A stretch of 64,000 nt of DNA from Stemphylium vesicarium (Eukaryota > Ascomycota > Dothideomycetes > Pleosporales > Pleosporaceae): contig QXCR01000193.1 in assembly GCA_004380135.1 (NCBI GenBank), positions 62,001 through 126,000 of the forward strand, read 5' to 3'. Below, piece after piece: positions 42,487 to 53,668 of the stretch. Positions within the stretch are counted from its first letter, which is position 1. Each line of letters begins with the position of its first letter. The position numbers were made by a program, and so were the translations under genes. The notes beneath the pieces are model-generated. The model was given only the letters and a program-made list of their open reading frames with translations. It ran no database searches and was not told where the DNA came from.

Positions 42487-44298
42487 TATCATTTGCATCA
42501 GACCCCAAGCCTCTTTGGCTCACCTCGAAAGCGCTGCACGCCCTAGCAACATCCCGCTTGTACGATACTGTTCACATTCCAGTCTGGGATACAAATAAGG
42601 TCAAAGCCTTCATCGAAAGCATCAGCTGTGGAGCTGGTAGACAGCTCGGAAATACGAGGACCTTGATCCTAGAGGATGAGGTGCCTCCGCCAGAACCAGG
42701 CTGTAGCCTGATTGGTCCACTGGCTTTTCCACAATCTCCTCTTCCAAAGTCAGTGGGTAGAACAGATGACAGGGATCATGCAATGGAGACTATCGTGCGA
42801 TTATTCGCTAAAGCAAAGCGCTTGACTACATTTCAGTATGTAATAGCCGACTGGCGCCCATGGACTCTCTACTAACAGCTATAGCACCATCTCCAACCGC
42901 CCTCAGCCGCAGGATCTGGTCATGGATCTTTGCGCAGGCAACGGGAACATCTCCTCTTTGCGTCACACAGTGGATGTATACACATGCCGCTGGATTCCTA
43001 CATCTATGGCAGAATCACCTCTACGCATTTTAGACTTGTTGTTCAAAGACCATATAACCGTTTACACATTCAGCCATTGCGCCCCAACTCTAAAGAACCT
43101 CGAGTCACTTTCACTAGGCTACGCGGGTCCGAGGGGTATAATTCCAAATGGTGTCTACAGCTGTTACACTGGCCCTCGAGGAAGTAGAGATACGCTTTAG
43201 CAAACTCATAAGCCTAACACTGCGTTTCCTCGTCATTGGAAACCTGTTTGCCCCCTTTCCAGACTGATAGATCTGCCCGGCCTGTTGCGATTGACCATAG
43301 ATGGATGTTCCGGATCAATACCGTTCCTCGCTCAGCTCGCCCATCATTCAAATTCCAAGATACCGAAACTCCTCCACCTGGCACTGGGCCTTGTGACTGA
43401 TCCGAGCCAAGGTTATACAAATACAACTTTGGAGGCAGCTGGGAACTACGTGCTGGCCATCAGCAACTCGAAAGCAATTGAGAGTCTTCACCCAAGCTGG
43501 CATGACTATTCTTTGGATAGCGTTCTCTCAGCATTGAAGCCTGCTGACCCAAATCTGGAATCTTACAGCATTCACAATCAACTCAACTTCTAGAGTTCCG
43601 ACGAGTTCGAAAACTCCTACGAGTTAACCCTCCCGAAAAGTTCGACATTAACCATGTCACCCAGAATTGGATACGTGAGACTCACGAGAGGCTGGTTGGA
43701 TGTCCAAAACTCCAGTCATTCGGTTACAAAGTATCCGAGTGGGAATGGCAACATTGCATGCAACAAGAAGATGTTCCCATGAACAAACTTCTCATGGTAC
43801 GACTGCGAATCCAGTAGTAGAAGACTGACGGCTGATGTGATATGGGACGAGTTACGAAAGGTCCCAGAGCTGCGCGTACCACACCTGCGGCCGTGTAATC
43901 ATCTGCATGAAGCCAGGGATGAGAATTATACGTCCGGATGGTCACCCAGTCATGATGCCTACGCGTTTCAGAACCAAAAATGGGCCAGCGCATTTTCTGC
44001 ATATTTACATGCACGTGGATGGTGTGCAAACCTCAGAGCATTAATAGTACGCTGTCATATTGTAGATGTACCGCAAGACGACGTAGATCATGGCCGTCAC
44101 TGCTTTGCGCCTCAATGTTGCTATGTCAAGGGGTTTCAAACCGACGCCTATGGGCGCAGTAGTGTCGTTGCAGTACCCATCACCAGGGCCGCTCTCAGAA
44201 CCTTAGAGCCCTGCTCGGAAATTCTGGACTATGATCCAGAGACTAATTGGGGGGTGAGACGTTTTTACCCAGAAGTTGGAGGCCCGAACGGCATCTAG
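42487..44298 (+). pseudogene. F-box/LRR-like protein, frameshifted
   Basis: A chain of frames reads like one fungal F-box-associated protein. It begins LWLTSKALHALATSRLYDTV and FIESISCGAGRQLGNTRTLIL (frame 1), then TLKNLESLSLGYAGPRG and SIPFLAQLAHHSNSKIPKLL in another frame, interrupted by TAG near 43198. Near 43588 the frame shifts again: LEFRRVRKLLRVNP and CPKLQSFGYKVSEWEW follow directly in a different frame. The last piece (43837-44298) has DELRKVPELRVPHL and WASAFSAYLHARGWCANLRAL. Multiple stops and frameshifts mark decay; some gaps may be introns. Confidence 0.5.
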
Positions 44299-44785
44299 TC
44301 TTCGTATTTATGGACCCTGGGGGGCCTTGTCTCCGCTAGCTTACTAAGTGAGATGTTGTCGCGGCGTCTCAAGAGTGGGAAATTCATGTTCATCTTATAC
44401 ACCCTACTTGGCCTCTAGGTATGATGGTGTTTTTGTCCGCTTCGTCCGAAGCTGCAAGATTTGCGGCTACCAATGTTTCTCTGGCGTTCTGCACGCGCAA
44501 ACTGGTGGGTCCTTACGCCGCGCTAAATGTCACTCCGCGAGCTTAACCACAATCGCTACCTCGGATTCGCTTTCCAGGACCGCTTCAGCCAACTACAACG
44601 TCGGGAGCAGGATGCGCTAACCGTAAAATTACAAAGACCTGCCAACAACGCATGATGGACGGAGTGAAAAGATGGAGATAGAATTGTGGCGTATACGCCC
44701 AAACTTATATAACAGGCTCTGCGACATGCCTCAGGAGACTATCTCGTCATCGTCGCGAACCCACAGGCTGCAAATCATCCACACA
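44299..44785. other. Intergenic
   Basis: About 490 bp upstream of the NmrA-type gene. A 90-codon frame here (44348-44620) looks like chance. Confidence 0.35.
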
Positions 44786-45814
44786 ATGTCTAAACTCCTC
44801 GTCATCGTCGGCATAACCGGCAACCAAGGAGGCAGCGTTGCAGACGCCTTCCTCCCCGACAAAAGCTGGCGTATCCGCGCCATCACCCGCGACCCCTCCA
44901 AAGCATCAGCCCAGGAATGGGCATCTAAAGGCGTCGAGCTTGTGCAAGGCGACATGGACGACATCCCCTCTCTCACACACGCCTTCGCAGGCGCCACCGC
45001 CATCTTCGCAATGACCGACTACTGGTACCCGCTCTTTGATCCTCAAGTCCGCGCCGAAGCCACGCGAAAGAACATGATACCTAACCAACTCTGCGCCGAA
45101 ATCGAGATGACCCGCGGCAAGAACCTCGCCCTCGCAGTCGCGGCACCAGAAGTGCAGAAGACACTGCAACGCTACATCTACAGCAGTCTACCAAACTGCA
45201 CCAAGCTGTCCCACGGCAAATACACGAAGATGTGGCATTTTGACAGCAAAGCCGCAGTCGAAGACTGGATCACACACGATACCGCGATGCAAACCTCTGG
45301 TCTAAGCGCCAAGGCAAGCTTCATCCACGTCGGTCTGTACATGGATAACTGGAAGCGCGGACCCCTCGAGCTACGCAAAGATGCGGGGACTGGTGGCTAC
45401 TACCACATCGACATCACCGACGGCCGGTCTCCCGCGCCCTTTGTGTACACGCGCCGCGACACGGGGCCGTTGGTGAAAGCACTCATTGAGGATCTGGAGC
45501 CAGGCACAGTTCTCGCGGCTGTTAGTCACATGGCGAGTTACCGCGAGTTTATGGGTACGTGGGCGAGGGTTACGGAGAGGACGTTGGCGGGTGACGAGGG
45601 TATTAAACGGGTTAGTGTGGAGGAGGCGCGTGCTGAGATTCCGGGTGATGAACACTTTAAAGACCATATTATAGAGTGTTATTTGATGTTTAGGGATTTT
45701 GGGTACTATAGTGGTGATGGGAAGGTGCTTATGCCGCGCGACGTGGGAATGCAGGATAAGATGACGAGGTTGGAGGAGTATTTCAAGAGGGAGGATTGGT
45801 CTGCGTTGGAGTAG
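44786..45814 (+). CDS. NmrA-like NAD(P)-binding protein
   Basis: Atypical short-chain dehydrogenase fold; family members include the nitrogen regulator NmrA and redox-sensing HSCARG proteins. Single exon, 342 aa from the ATG at 44786 (MSKLLVIVGITGNQGGSVAD), giving the glycine motif GITGNQGG directly at the N-terminus; an upstream in-frame start would add 38 residues ahead of the Rossmann fold and is less likely. RAITRDPSKASAQEWASKGV and VELVQGDMDDIPSLTHAFAG match the family core. KMWHFDSKAAVEDWI, with an intact Lys, and MGTWARVTERTL follow. The catalytic Tyr of SDRs is absent, as is normal for NmrA proteins. Confidence 0.85.
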   Translation: MSKLLVIVGITGNQGGSVADAFLPDKSWRIRAITRDPSKASAQEWASKGVELVQGDMDDIPSLTHAFAGATAIFAMTDYWYPLFDPQVRAEATRKNMIPNQLCAEIEMTRGKNLALAVAAPEVQKTLQRYIYSSLPNCTKLSHGKYTKMWHFDSKAAVEDWITHDTAMQTSGLSAKASFIHVGLYMDNWKRGPLELRKDAGTGGYYHIDITDGRSPAPFVYTRRDTGPLVKALIEDLEPGTVLAAVSHMASYREFMGTWARVTERTLAGDEGIKRVSVEEARAEIPGDEHFKDHIIECYLMFRDFGYYSGDGKVLMPRDVGMQDKMTRLEEYFKREDWSALE

Positions 45815-45925
45815 TGCGATGTATGCACCTCGCACCCATGAATCATAGCTAGAGCCGGGCACATACTGGGTATAATAACAATCGGACCTAAAACTCGACA
45901 TCATCGCAGTTCCGAGCTTGACGCA
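45815..45925. other. Short intergenic flank
   Basis: 3' flank of the NmrA-like gene and left border of the hexamer-rich interval. No terminal repeat is apparent. Confidence 0.3.
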
Positions 45926-47089
45926 AACTTGCGGGCAGCGGCAGTATGGCTATGAAGTCCGGTGCGCCTTCGTGGAAGAAGGCGCATACAAACCCCTTTA
46001 ATTGGCAGTAGCTGCAAGCCTCGTGGTTATTTGGCTTCAACTTGCCTTGCCGAACTCTGATGCCATGCATTATGCCTGCGAAACGTTCGCAGGGTACCAA
46101 ATGGGCTTCAAGACAGAGGACGACTGACATTGCCCGAAATGTGAACGCCAGTTAACTGGATCAGTCCAACAACTCCATTGTTTTTTGACCCACGCTGGGC
46201 GAGTAACTTGAGAAAACAACTGTTTCTGGGGCGCATCCTGCACCACCCGACCCAGACGGCTTATAGGCCGCCATCTGCCCTTGTTGGCGGAAACTGGGAT
46301 CCAAACTCGAATGGGAAGAGTGACAGGAACTCGCTTATTCTTTCTCCTGTTATTAATCGGGGGGTCGTCAACTTGGGCCTCATCATCATCGTCGTCAGAG
46401 TACTCGGACAACTCGTTGCTTTGCTCAACCTCGTCTTCTGCTGGAACCTGCTCGCGGCCACCATCTTGTACTTGTGGAGGTGTAACTTGGGCACTTCCTG
46501 ACTCGTTGCCGGGTGACTGGGAGCGGGGTTCGACTTGATCACGGCCCGGCGACGATGAGGCTTGAACTGGGTACTGGACACGGATAATGTCGAACTGGTT
46601 GATGGCTGGCTGGAACCCGCCACTAGGCGCCCGGTCGGCCATGAGTTCCGGCATTCGAACTGGCTCGGGCGCTGTGGGAAGCTCGAAAAGCATTGCGTCT
46701 TCAACTGGTTCTGAGTCTTGGGAAATATTAGACAAGCTACACAGAAGGGCTAAAATGCTCACGAGAACTTGCTCGGATGTCATGGAACTAGCCTTAGAGC
46801 TTGTGACTTGTGAAGAAGGACGCTTGAAAAAGTCCTTGATGGACAGTCGCTTCCTTGGCTTTGGAACTTGCTCCTCAACTTGTTGAGTGACTGGAGGATT
46901 GGACGACTCACCCATTATGGCGTCCACACACTTGTTGAACTCGTCACGGAACTACTTTGCTCCGTACAACTTGTTCGCATCCGCATCTTCGTCAGACTCT
47001 CGAACTGGAGACGGCTCACGGGCAGGAACTGGATGTAGTTGTCCGTCGTTTGGAACTTGCTGAGGCGGTTGGTGGTGTCTTGCAGTCAT
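45888..47089 (-). pseudogene. Decayed repeat-associated protein of unknown family
   Basis: Read leftward from ATG 47089 (MTARHHQPPQQVPNDG), the frame meets TAG at 46954-46956 (after NKLYGAK) and then continues for 285 codons (FRDEFNKCVDAIMGESSNPP, RKRLSIKDFFKRPSSQ, SNELSEYSDDDDDEAQVDD, VTLPIRVWIPVSANKGRW) to 46070. A shift near 46130 leads to GIMHGIRVRQGKLKPNNHEA and CSYCQLKGFVCAFF, a short Cys-containing knuckle. It has the look of a protein from a dispersed element. It coincides with one arm of the hexamer array. No known domain is claimed. Confidence 0.4.
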
Positions 47090-48568
47090 TGAGAGTGCAA
47101 CTAGGTGCAAATTTGAACAAAAGATTGTGTTTGGAGTGAAAATTTGACGCGTAGCAGAGATCTTGTGGTGTGGGCGGTGGAAGTTGAGTGTCTTGGGGAA
47201 GGACCGACTACAGCACGGGAGGTCAGTGCTTTGCTAGATGCAGAAGCCACGAGGATGCAGTCTTCACCGTGAAGCCGCCCGTTAGAGTCATCGGTCACTA
47301 GGCGCATACGAGATGTGGTTTCGCAGGCGTACTTATGCTTTGTGAACACTCGGCACTACTACGTATCTTTTAATTATCTTTTATATCACACCCATAGTTC
47401 TTTCGTAGTTGGCTAGGCTATGTCAGAGCCTTGGAGGTCCCAGGACTAATCTTGTGCTCTGCAAGTTATTCCTCCGCTCTATTTTGAAATTTCCACATCC
47501 TCACCCACAACAACATCAAAACCAACACCAACAACGACACTCACGATACCGTCGCTCATTGAGCAGAGGCCGCAGCGCTTGGAAGACCTCGTAACCATCG
47601 CCGTCAACGCCTTTGAAAACAAGTTAGGCGTTCCGCTGGAGGCATCTTTGTCTACCCACGACAGGTTTGTCGTTGGCAAAGACCCATCCAAGTTCGACGT
47701 AAGTCTCATATTGCCTTCTCTCACTACACACAACACCTTCTCCCACTATACATGAAAACATGCTAATAATAATAGCCATCCTGGTCATCTGGTCTCCCCC
47801 GAGTGTTCATCGAAAGTGCTTTGGCACCGATTTGGCCGCGAGGCTAGTAAAAGACAAGTTCATCGAGCCTTGGATCCCTGAGGCACCGATTCCCGCTGCT
47901 CCCCTCGAGCCTGAGGGTGCCTCACTTGAGGATTCAGTTCCTCTGAAGCCGGTCACTGGCGAACAAGTTCAACAAGGCGTCAAGGATGGGGCGAAGTCAT
48001 GGGCCAACCTCTTGAACACAAATCCAGTTCCCCGTGCTCGGGAGACCTCACAACAAGTCACTCCTAAACATGAGCCTAACGCTTTCGAATAAGTTAGGGG
48101 CCCAAACAGGCGAATTCTCCAGCGCCTTTACAGCGCGCCTACCCCGGGATATCGCTCCAGGCGCCCAGAACCCCAGTTAGTAGACCCTCTGGTCTCACCC
48201 AAAGCTCGAGTTTCCAGGGGCCCCCGTCCTCATATCCCCTACTGCAAGTTCCAGCCAATGTGTCCACCACATCAGGCTCAAGTTAGGCCTATGCCTCCTC
48301 AAGTTTTCTTCGAACATTACAATTCAAGTTTTTTCATCGAAGAGGGGGACTTACCGTCGCCCTGACGGTGCCGTCGACTCTGGCACCGTCAACATAAGGT
48401 CCCTGAGCAACGACAAGCACGACGAGTGGAACCAGTTGGGCAAGCGTGACCCACTCCTCTGCTACAACAATTCATCAAGGGCTTTTGCCCTAAGGGGCCC
48501 ATCTGCCTCTTAAAGCATATCTGGTTAACCTAGATTGAGGCTAGGGACTTCATGTGGTGGAATCCAGT
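45926..48568. repeat. Mirror-oriented array of hexamer C[A/C]AGTT
   Basis: Between 45926 and 47059 the plus strand carries 10 AACTTG and 8 AACTGG by eye (so C[A/C]AGTT on the minus strand). From 47461 to 48568 the plus strand carries 9 CAAGTT and 4 CCAGTT. About 400 bp in the middle lacks both. Chance expectation for two hexamers is roughly 0.5 per kb. In the left arm most copies are in the same codon phase (QV or PV dipeptides). Nature unknown; a mobile element with subterminal repeats is one possibility. Confidence 0.6.
47461..48092 (+). pseudogene. Decayed coding fragment in the hexamer array
   Basis: A plus-strand stretch from about 47490 reads as coding: PTTTLTIPSLIEQRPQRLED, LVTIAVNAFENKLGVPLEAS, HDRFVVGKDPSKFD, then a GTAAGT donor at about 47701. 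After an AATAG acceptor (about 47777) the frame is broken, and VKDKFIEPWIPEAPIPAAPL ... GAKSWANLLNTNPVPRARET continues in another frame to TAA at 48090-48092. The family is not recognised. The frame break and absence of a clear start suggest a remnant related to the element on the opposite arm. Confidence 0.35.
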
Positions 48569-48682
48569 TCTTGTGAGGTTGATGTGCCAACTCCAAGACA
48601 CGAATACATGTCGGAACTATACCAGCCAGCGCTAGTAGAAGAGACGCCTTCATCAAGTCTACAATATACATACGATTTGACC
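48093..48682. other. Non-coding part of the hexamer-rich interval
   Basis: No gene. It contains several array copies and a perfect 9-bp hairpin stem, GACGGTGCC/GGCACCGTC (48364-48372 and 48382-48390), with a 9-nt loop. Confidence 0.4.
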
Positions 48683-50838
48683 TCAGACCCGCTTGAAGAC
48701 CGGCATGACCTCAATCGGACTGTCGACCTCAACCTCCGCTCCGCCATCATGTTCCTTCTTGCTCCAGAAACATCTCCATTTCCCTCCACTAGACAAAGGC
48801 GGAAGATAGACAGTCTTCTTCCTCTGCCCCGCAGCAAGAACTGGACATACCAAGTACTTGTCGCCATACATGTACTGTTCCTCAACCTCCCAGCACTTCT
48901 GGTCTTCCGGGAACTCGTAGAATAGAGTTCTCATGACAGGCGACCCCAGGCGATGCGCCTCTTCCATTAGCGTGCGCGTGTACCCCCGCATTTCCTCGCG
49001 GACCAGCATGAATTTTTTGCAGATCTCATAAACAGCCGGGCCGTACGACCACACTTCGTTGTCTGCGCCGCTGCGGCAGCCTGGAGCTCCAGGGTACTTT
49101 GGTTGGCGGGGCTCGCGATCGCCGTGCAGGCGCATAACGGGGCAGAAAGTTCCCCACTGGAACCAACGCACAAAGAGCTCACGGAAAGCTTCGTCGTTGG
49201 GGTTTCCTCCGTGAAAGCCGCCGATGTCGGTTGTCCACCATGGCACACCTGAGAGACCCATGTTCAGGCCGGCTGCGAGTTGGTTTCGGAAACTGGACCA
49301 TGTCGAGGAGATGTCGCCGCTCCATACGAGGGCTCCGTACTTTTGGCTGCCGGCCCATGCGCAACGGATGAGGTTGACAATGTTCTTTTGCCCCTCGGCC
49401 TCCATCCCTTCGTAGTATGCACGAGCATATTCTTTCGGGAAGATGTTACCTGGCCAGTTGAGTAAGTGTACGCGAGCTCCGTCGAAACTGCATATACTCA
49501 CCGATTGCAACATTAGGCCCCATGTGGTAGCGGTAGTTGTCAAAGTCGTAGTGTCGATACTCGGGTTCAGCTTCGTCTAGCCAATATACCTTGATGCCTT
49601 TCTCATAGTAGTTCTTCTTGGCCTTCTTCCAAACATAATCGCGTGCGGCCGGGTTCGTTGGGTCAAAATGGATGGTCTGGCCTTGGAAGGTCATTGCTGT
49701 CCGCACACCACGTTCAGTCCGGATTAGTAGGCCTTTCTCGACCATCTCCTCGTAATTCTCTGAGCGCCGATCTACCGTCGGCCAGATCGATACCATGAGC
49801 TCGATTTTGAGCTCCTTCAGCTCCTTAACCATCGCATCTAGGAAGCGAATATCAGCTCTCAGATAGATCTAATCATGCAACACAACAGGACGGGTATTGA
49901 CTAACCTGGATCTGGCCAGTACTTCTCGTCGAATCTCCAATCTCCCTGCAGCGGCCAGTGAAAAAAGTCAATCACAATGAGATCTATCGGGAGCTCTCGT
50001 CGTCGGTATTCTCGGGCAACCTTTAGAAGCTCATCCTGCGTCTGGTAACGAAGCTTGCACTGCCAAAAGCCTAGACCGTATTCCGGCATCATCGGCGCCT
50101 ACAGTCACCAGTGTGTTAGCGCAGCAAGTCAACGCGCAGACTGATGCTTACCTTGCCGGTAGCATCTGCATACGACCGAACGATTTCCGCGGGTGTTTCG
50201 CTTGCGACCAGCCAGTAGTCAAGCGCCTTGGTCGACTGTGCTTCGAAGCTCATAACGTTCTTTCCAAACACTGCATTGCCAATGGATGGATTATTCCACA
50301 GGAAGCCATATCCGCGCGAAGATACAGCAAATGGGATGCTAGCTTGCGAGTTCCGATGGGCGAGCTCGAGCTGGGTCCCTTTGATGTCCAAGTATGGCTG
50401 TTGATACTGGCCCATACCATATATCTTTTCTTTTGGATCCAAACTCTCAAAGCGAGCTGTAAGGTGATAATCACCACCCTTTATAGGCTTAAACTCGCGA
50501 GCCTCGATTTCCAAGGCACTGCACTTGGGATCGAGCACATCGCGCCGGTCACGAGCAAATTCCTCGAGAAGGATCTTTCCAGTGCTGCTATTTGAGATGA
50601 CTATCTTGCCTCGCTTAGAGACTGCGACCTTGATAGTTCCGTTGATCAGTGTCGCCGAGCTTTCGCTGGTCTCAATCTTAGCAACGATGTCGGGTCGGGG
50701 AAATAGCGCCCAGTCTTCCTGCGGCATAGTTGCCATTTTGGTAGCGCGAACGCGAACCGCATTGTGACCCCAGGGCTCGATCCAAAGCTGCTCGGCATCG
50801 TAGGTGAATATAAGGCGACCTTCAATCGTGGAAAACAT
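48683..50838 (-). CDS. Glycoside hydrolase family 31, alpha-xylosidase type
   Basis: Retaining alpha-xylosidase-like enzyme, which would release xylose from xyloglucan oligosaccharides. Model: complement(join(48683..49449,49502..49855,49906..50098,50152..50838)), 666 aa. The N-terminal domain has IYGMGQYQQPYLDIKGTQLE and SSRGYGFLWNNPSIGNAVFG. The barrel has PEYGLGFWQCKLRYQTQDEL, PIDLIVIDFFHW, the nucleophile segment KVYWLDEAEPE and acid/base segment LVWSGDISSTWSSFRNQL, then GVPWWTTDIGGFHGGN. The WLDxxEPE and WSGDIxSTW forms are those of bacterial and fungal alpha-xylosidases. There is no signal peptide, so it is probably intracellular. All junctions restore the frame. Confidence 0.9.
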
Positions 50839-52179
50839 GACGAAAAATGCGTTGCACCTAGCAAGTCTTTCGGAGTCGGGCGTCTTCGTTGCGACTGTAG
50901 GTGCGAAGCAACGATAGAAGCCTCATTGTCTTATACCAAGGCGAGAGTACAATCTGCCTGAAGTTCGGATCTTCCACCGATGAGAATGGCTGATTCAGCA
51001 GGAAGGAGTCGCACTAGGCCCGAGAAGCTGTCTTCCCCTCCGGGACCCCACCGGGATCTTCGCGACGTTACCCATTCCAGCATCGCGACACCGCGCCATA
51101 CTCAGAATGTGTGGTACTTGGGTATTTCGTTGTAGAGTTCAGTGGCATTGCTATAAACTTGTGCGTCTAGATGACTGATGGTGTGGAGGGGTAACACGTG
51201 AGTGTCACGTGGCTGGCTTCGCGTGAGCGTCGGTGTTTCGCCCCCACCTCCCCAATCATCAGTTGCCTCGACGCTTGAAGACAAAACCACCAGATTCAGC
51301 GGAAGTGATTTCCATGAGCAGCATTAATTGGGACGAGTCGCGATGCATCGGGAGCGCATCAGCGTGTTGATGGAACCAACATCGTTCCAGCCATGTTCGA
51401 TCCGACTCCAACACGGTCTATTTCCAGGACAAGGTTATCAAACCTGCCCCCGAGCCATCTTCTACAATATCGAGTTTCTTCTTCCCCATTTATTGTCGTC
51501 AGTCTCTGTACCATTGCAACTGCAGCAGATGCAGAGTCGTACAAGGGGCGACAACATCATCTCAAGGCGAGAAGGGGCTTCTATGCACGCGCTGATGCTA
51601 TTTAGCCCTTCCAGATGCGTAGCGCATCGCAAACATGCCCCCGAGACATCACACGTCGATCTGCGCGTTTTTGAAGCCCCTACTCAGCCCCAAGCCCGGT
51701 TCTAGCGTTGAGCGACGCACGTCGTACATCCTTTCGTACATGCCAAGGTCGACGCGAAGTTGTTGACGTCGCCACGTAGCCTCACAATTGTTCAATACAG
51801 ATGATGTACGGATGCATGGATGGGAGGCTTCTGCGGGTAGAATCGCGGACAACAAAGCTTATGCGCGATCTAGTTAACATCACTCGGATTCCGGAGATTC
51901 CATTAGCGGCCCAATCCGAGACTGTATCCAAGTCAGGATTGGTGGTAGGATCCATCGATGCATCCGCTTAGACGTAGCAACATGAAACCTTGGGGACGGT
52001 CCGACACTTTCATCCGTCGACCTTCGACCGACGGTCTAATGTTGGAAAATGCAAGCGTAGTCCTTCAAGGCTATGTCGAGGCAATATATATACCGTCTTC
52101 CATCTGAACGACAGGAGCATTAGCAACGATCCAACATACACCTCATTCTAGTCAATTCATCCTACAATTTATTATCAAG
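50839..52179. other. Intergenic, divergent promoter region
   Basis: 1.3 kb between the divergent alpha-xylosidase and FAD monooxygenase genes. Short frames only. Both promoters are expected here; TATATATA at about 52085-52091 lies near 90 nt before the monooxygenase ATG. Confidence 0.45.
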
Positions 52180-53668
52180 ATGCCCGGAATCCACCAGAAA
52201 GAGATGCAGAGAGATCCTCCTACGGGCATCGATGTCCTAGTTGTTGGAGGCGGAATCGGAGGAGTCACCTTTGCGATCGAGGCCTACCGTAAAGGTCATA
52301 CTGTCCGAGTGATTGAGCGAAGCCCCCCAGGACAGTACTCTGGTGAGTGCCATGATACAGGGAGACTAGAATAGTTGCTAATCTCAAAGAAAGGCGAAAT
52401 CATCATGGTGACAAGCCCGGCCTTGTTGACGCCAAAGAAATGGCCTGGGTTCATGGAACGAGCTAGAGCAATATCTGGTGAGCCGGCCTTCGACATGCGC
52501 AAGTTCGATGGCACTTTTCTCAAGCACGAAACTGTCGGCGCCGAGGATAATCTGGCACTCGACGTGTACCGGAGAACGCTGCACAGTCTTCTCACCTCCT
52601 ACGCCCAGGAACAAGGCATTCCAATCACCTTCGGAGTAAAGGTGACAGAGTACTTTGAGACCGAAAAAGAGGCTGGTGTCGTGATCGAAGGCGGCGACCG
52701 TTTAACGGCTGATGTGGTTGTCGCAGCCGACGGAGTTGGCTCAAGGTCTCGCGAACTAATGGATGGCAACAAGTCGGCACCCATCAGCTCAGGCTTTGTC
52801 ATGTACCGCTGCACTTACCCAGCTGAGCATGTGGCACAGAATCCCATCATCGGCAAGGAGTTTGCTGGCAAGGCAAAGCTCGGTTATCTTTACATCGGCC
52901 CAGGCGCACATATCGTAATCCACCAGTTCAGGGGCGACTTTTGCTATCTGTTGACAACCAAGGATGAGCACAGCGACGCCACGGAGAGCTGGTCAAAGAC
53001 AACAACAACCGAGAAGGCTCTGGAAGCCGTCAAAGGCTGGGACCCCCTAGTGACTGAGGTCATAAAGGCCTCACCAAACAACCAATGCCTCGATTGGAAG
53101 CTAATGTGGCGCGACCCGCAGCCGCAATGGGCGTCGAAAGGAGGCCGCGTCATCCAGTTAGGGGATGCAGCTCACCCCTTCTTGCCGACATCATTCAGCG
53201 GCGGAACCATGGCTATGGAGGATGGGTACTCATTGGCAGCTTGCCTAAGTCTTGCCGGCCGAGAGAACGTACAACTTGCCACCAAGGTTCATAACAAGCT
53301 CAGGTAAGCTATCTCTACGCCTACGCGCAACACCAGCTGACACACCTTCGTTTAGGTTTGAACGCGTTTCCTGTGCCCAGAAACTGGGTTTCAAGAACCG
53401 TGAAGTCTTCCACAACACTGATTGGAACAATCAGAAAGCAGCCCCGAAGAAGCAAGAGAAGATGGTGGGAGACTGGCTGATTCAGCATGACCCCGAACAG
53501 TACACTCACGAAAACTACCACAAGGCTGCAGAGCACCTGCTTACTGGCGCTCCGTTCGAGAATACCAATATCCCTCCGGGATATAAGTACAAGCCGTGGA
53601 CTGTGCGGGAATTGTTGACGGCCTCAGAACGCGGTGAGGAACTGGTAGACGAGGGTGTCTGGTTCTAG
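52180..53668 (+). CDS. FAD-dependent monooxygenase
   Basis: Class A flavoprotein monooxygenase. Model: join(52180..52342,52394..53303,53356..53668), 461 aa. GIDVLVVGGGIGGVTFAIEA binds the ADP part of FAD, with the strand ending VIERSPPGQYS. DVVVAADGVGSRSRELM is the DG motif, and VIQLGDAAHPFLPTSFSGGT is the GD motif contacting ribityl. The last exon encodes a distinct C-terminus (DWLIQHDPEQYTHENYHKAA, YKPWTVRELL) seen in secondary-metabolite and salicylate-type hydroxylases. Intron phases agree. It starts the redox group that extends to 60.7 kb; no polyketide or peptide synthase accompanies it. Confidence 0.9.
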
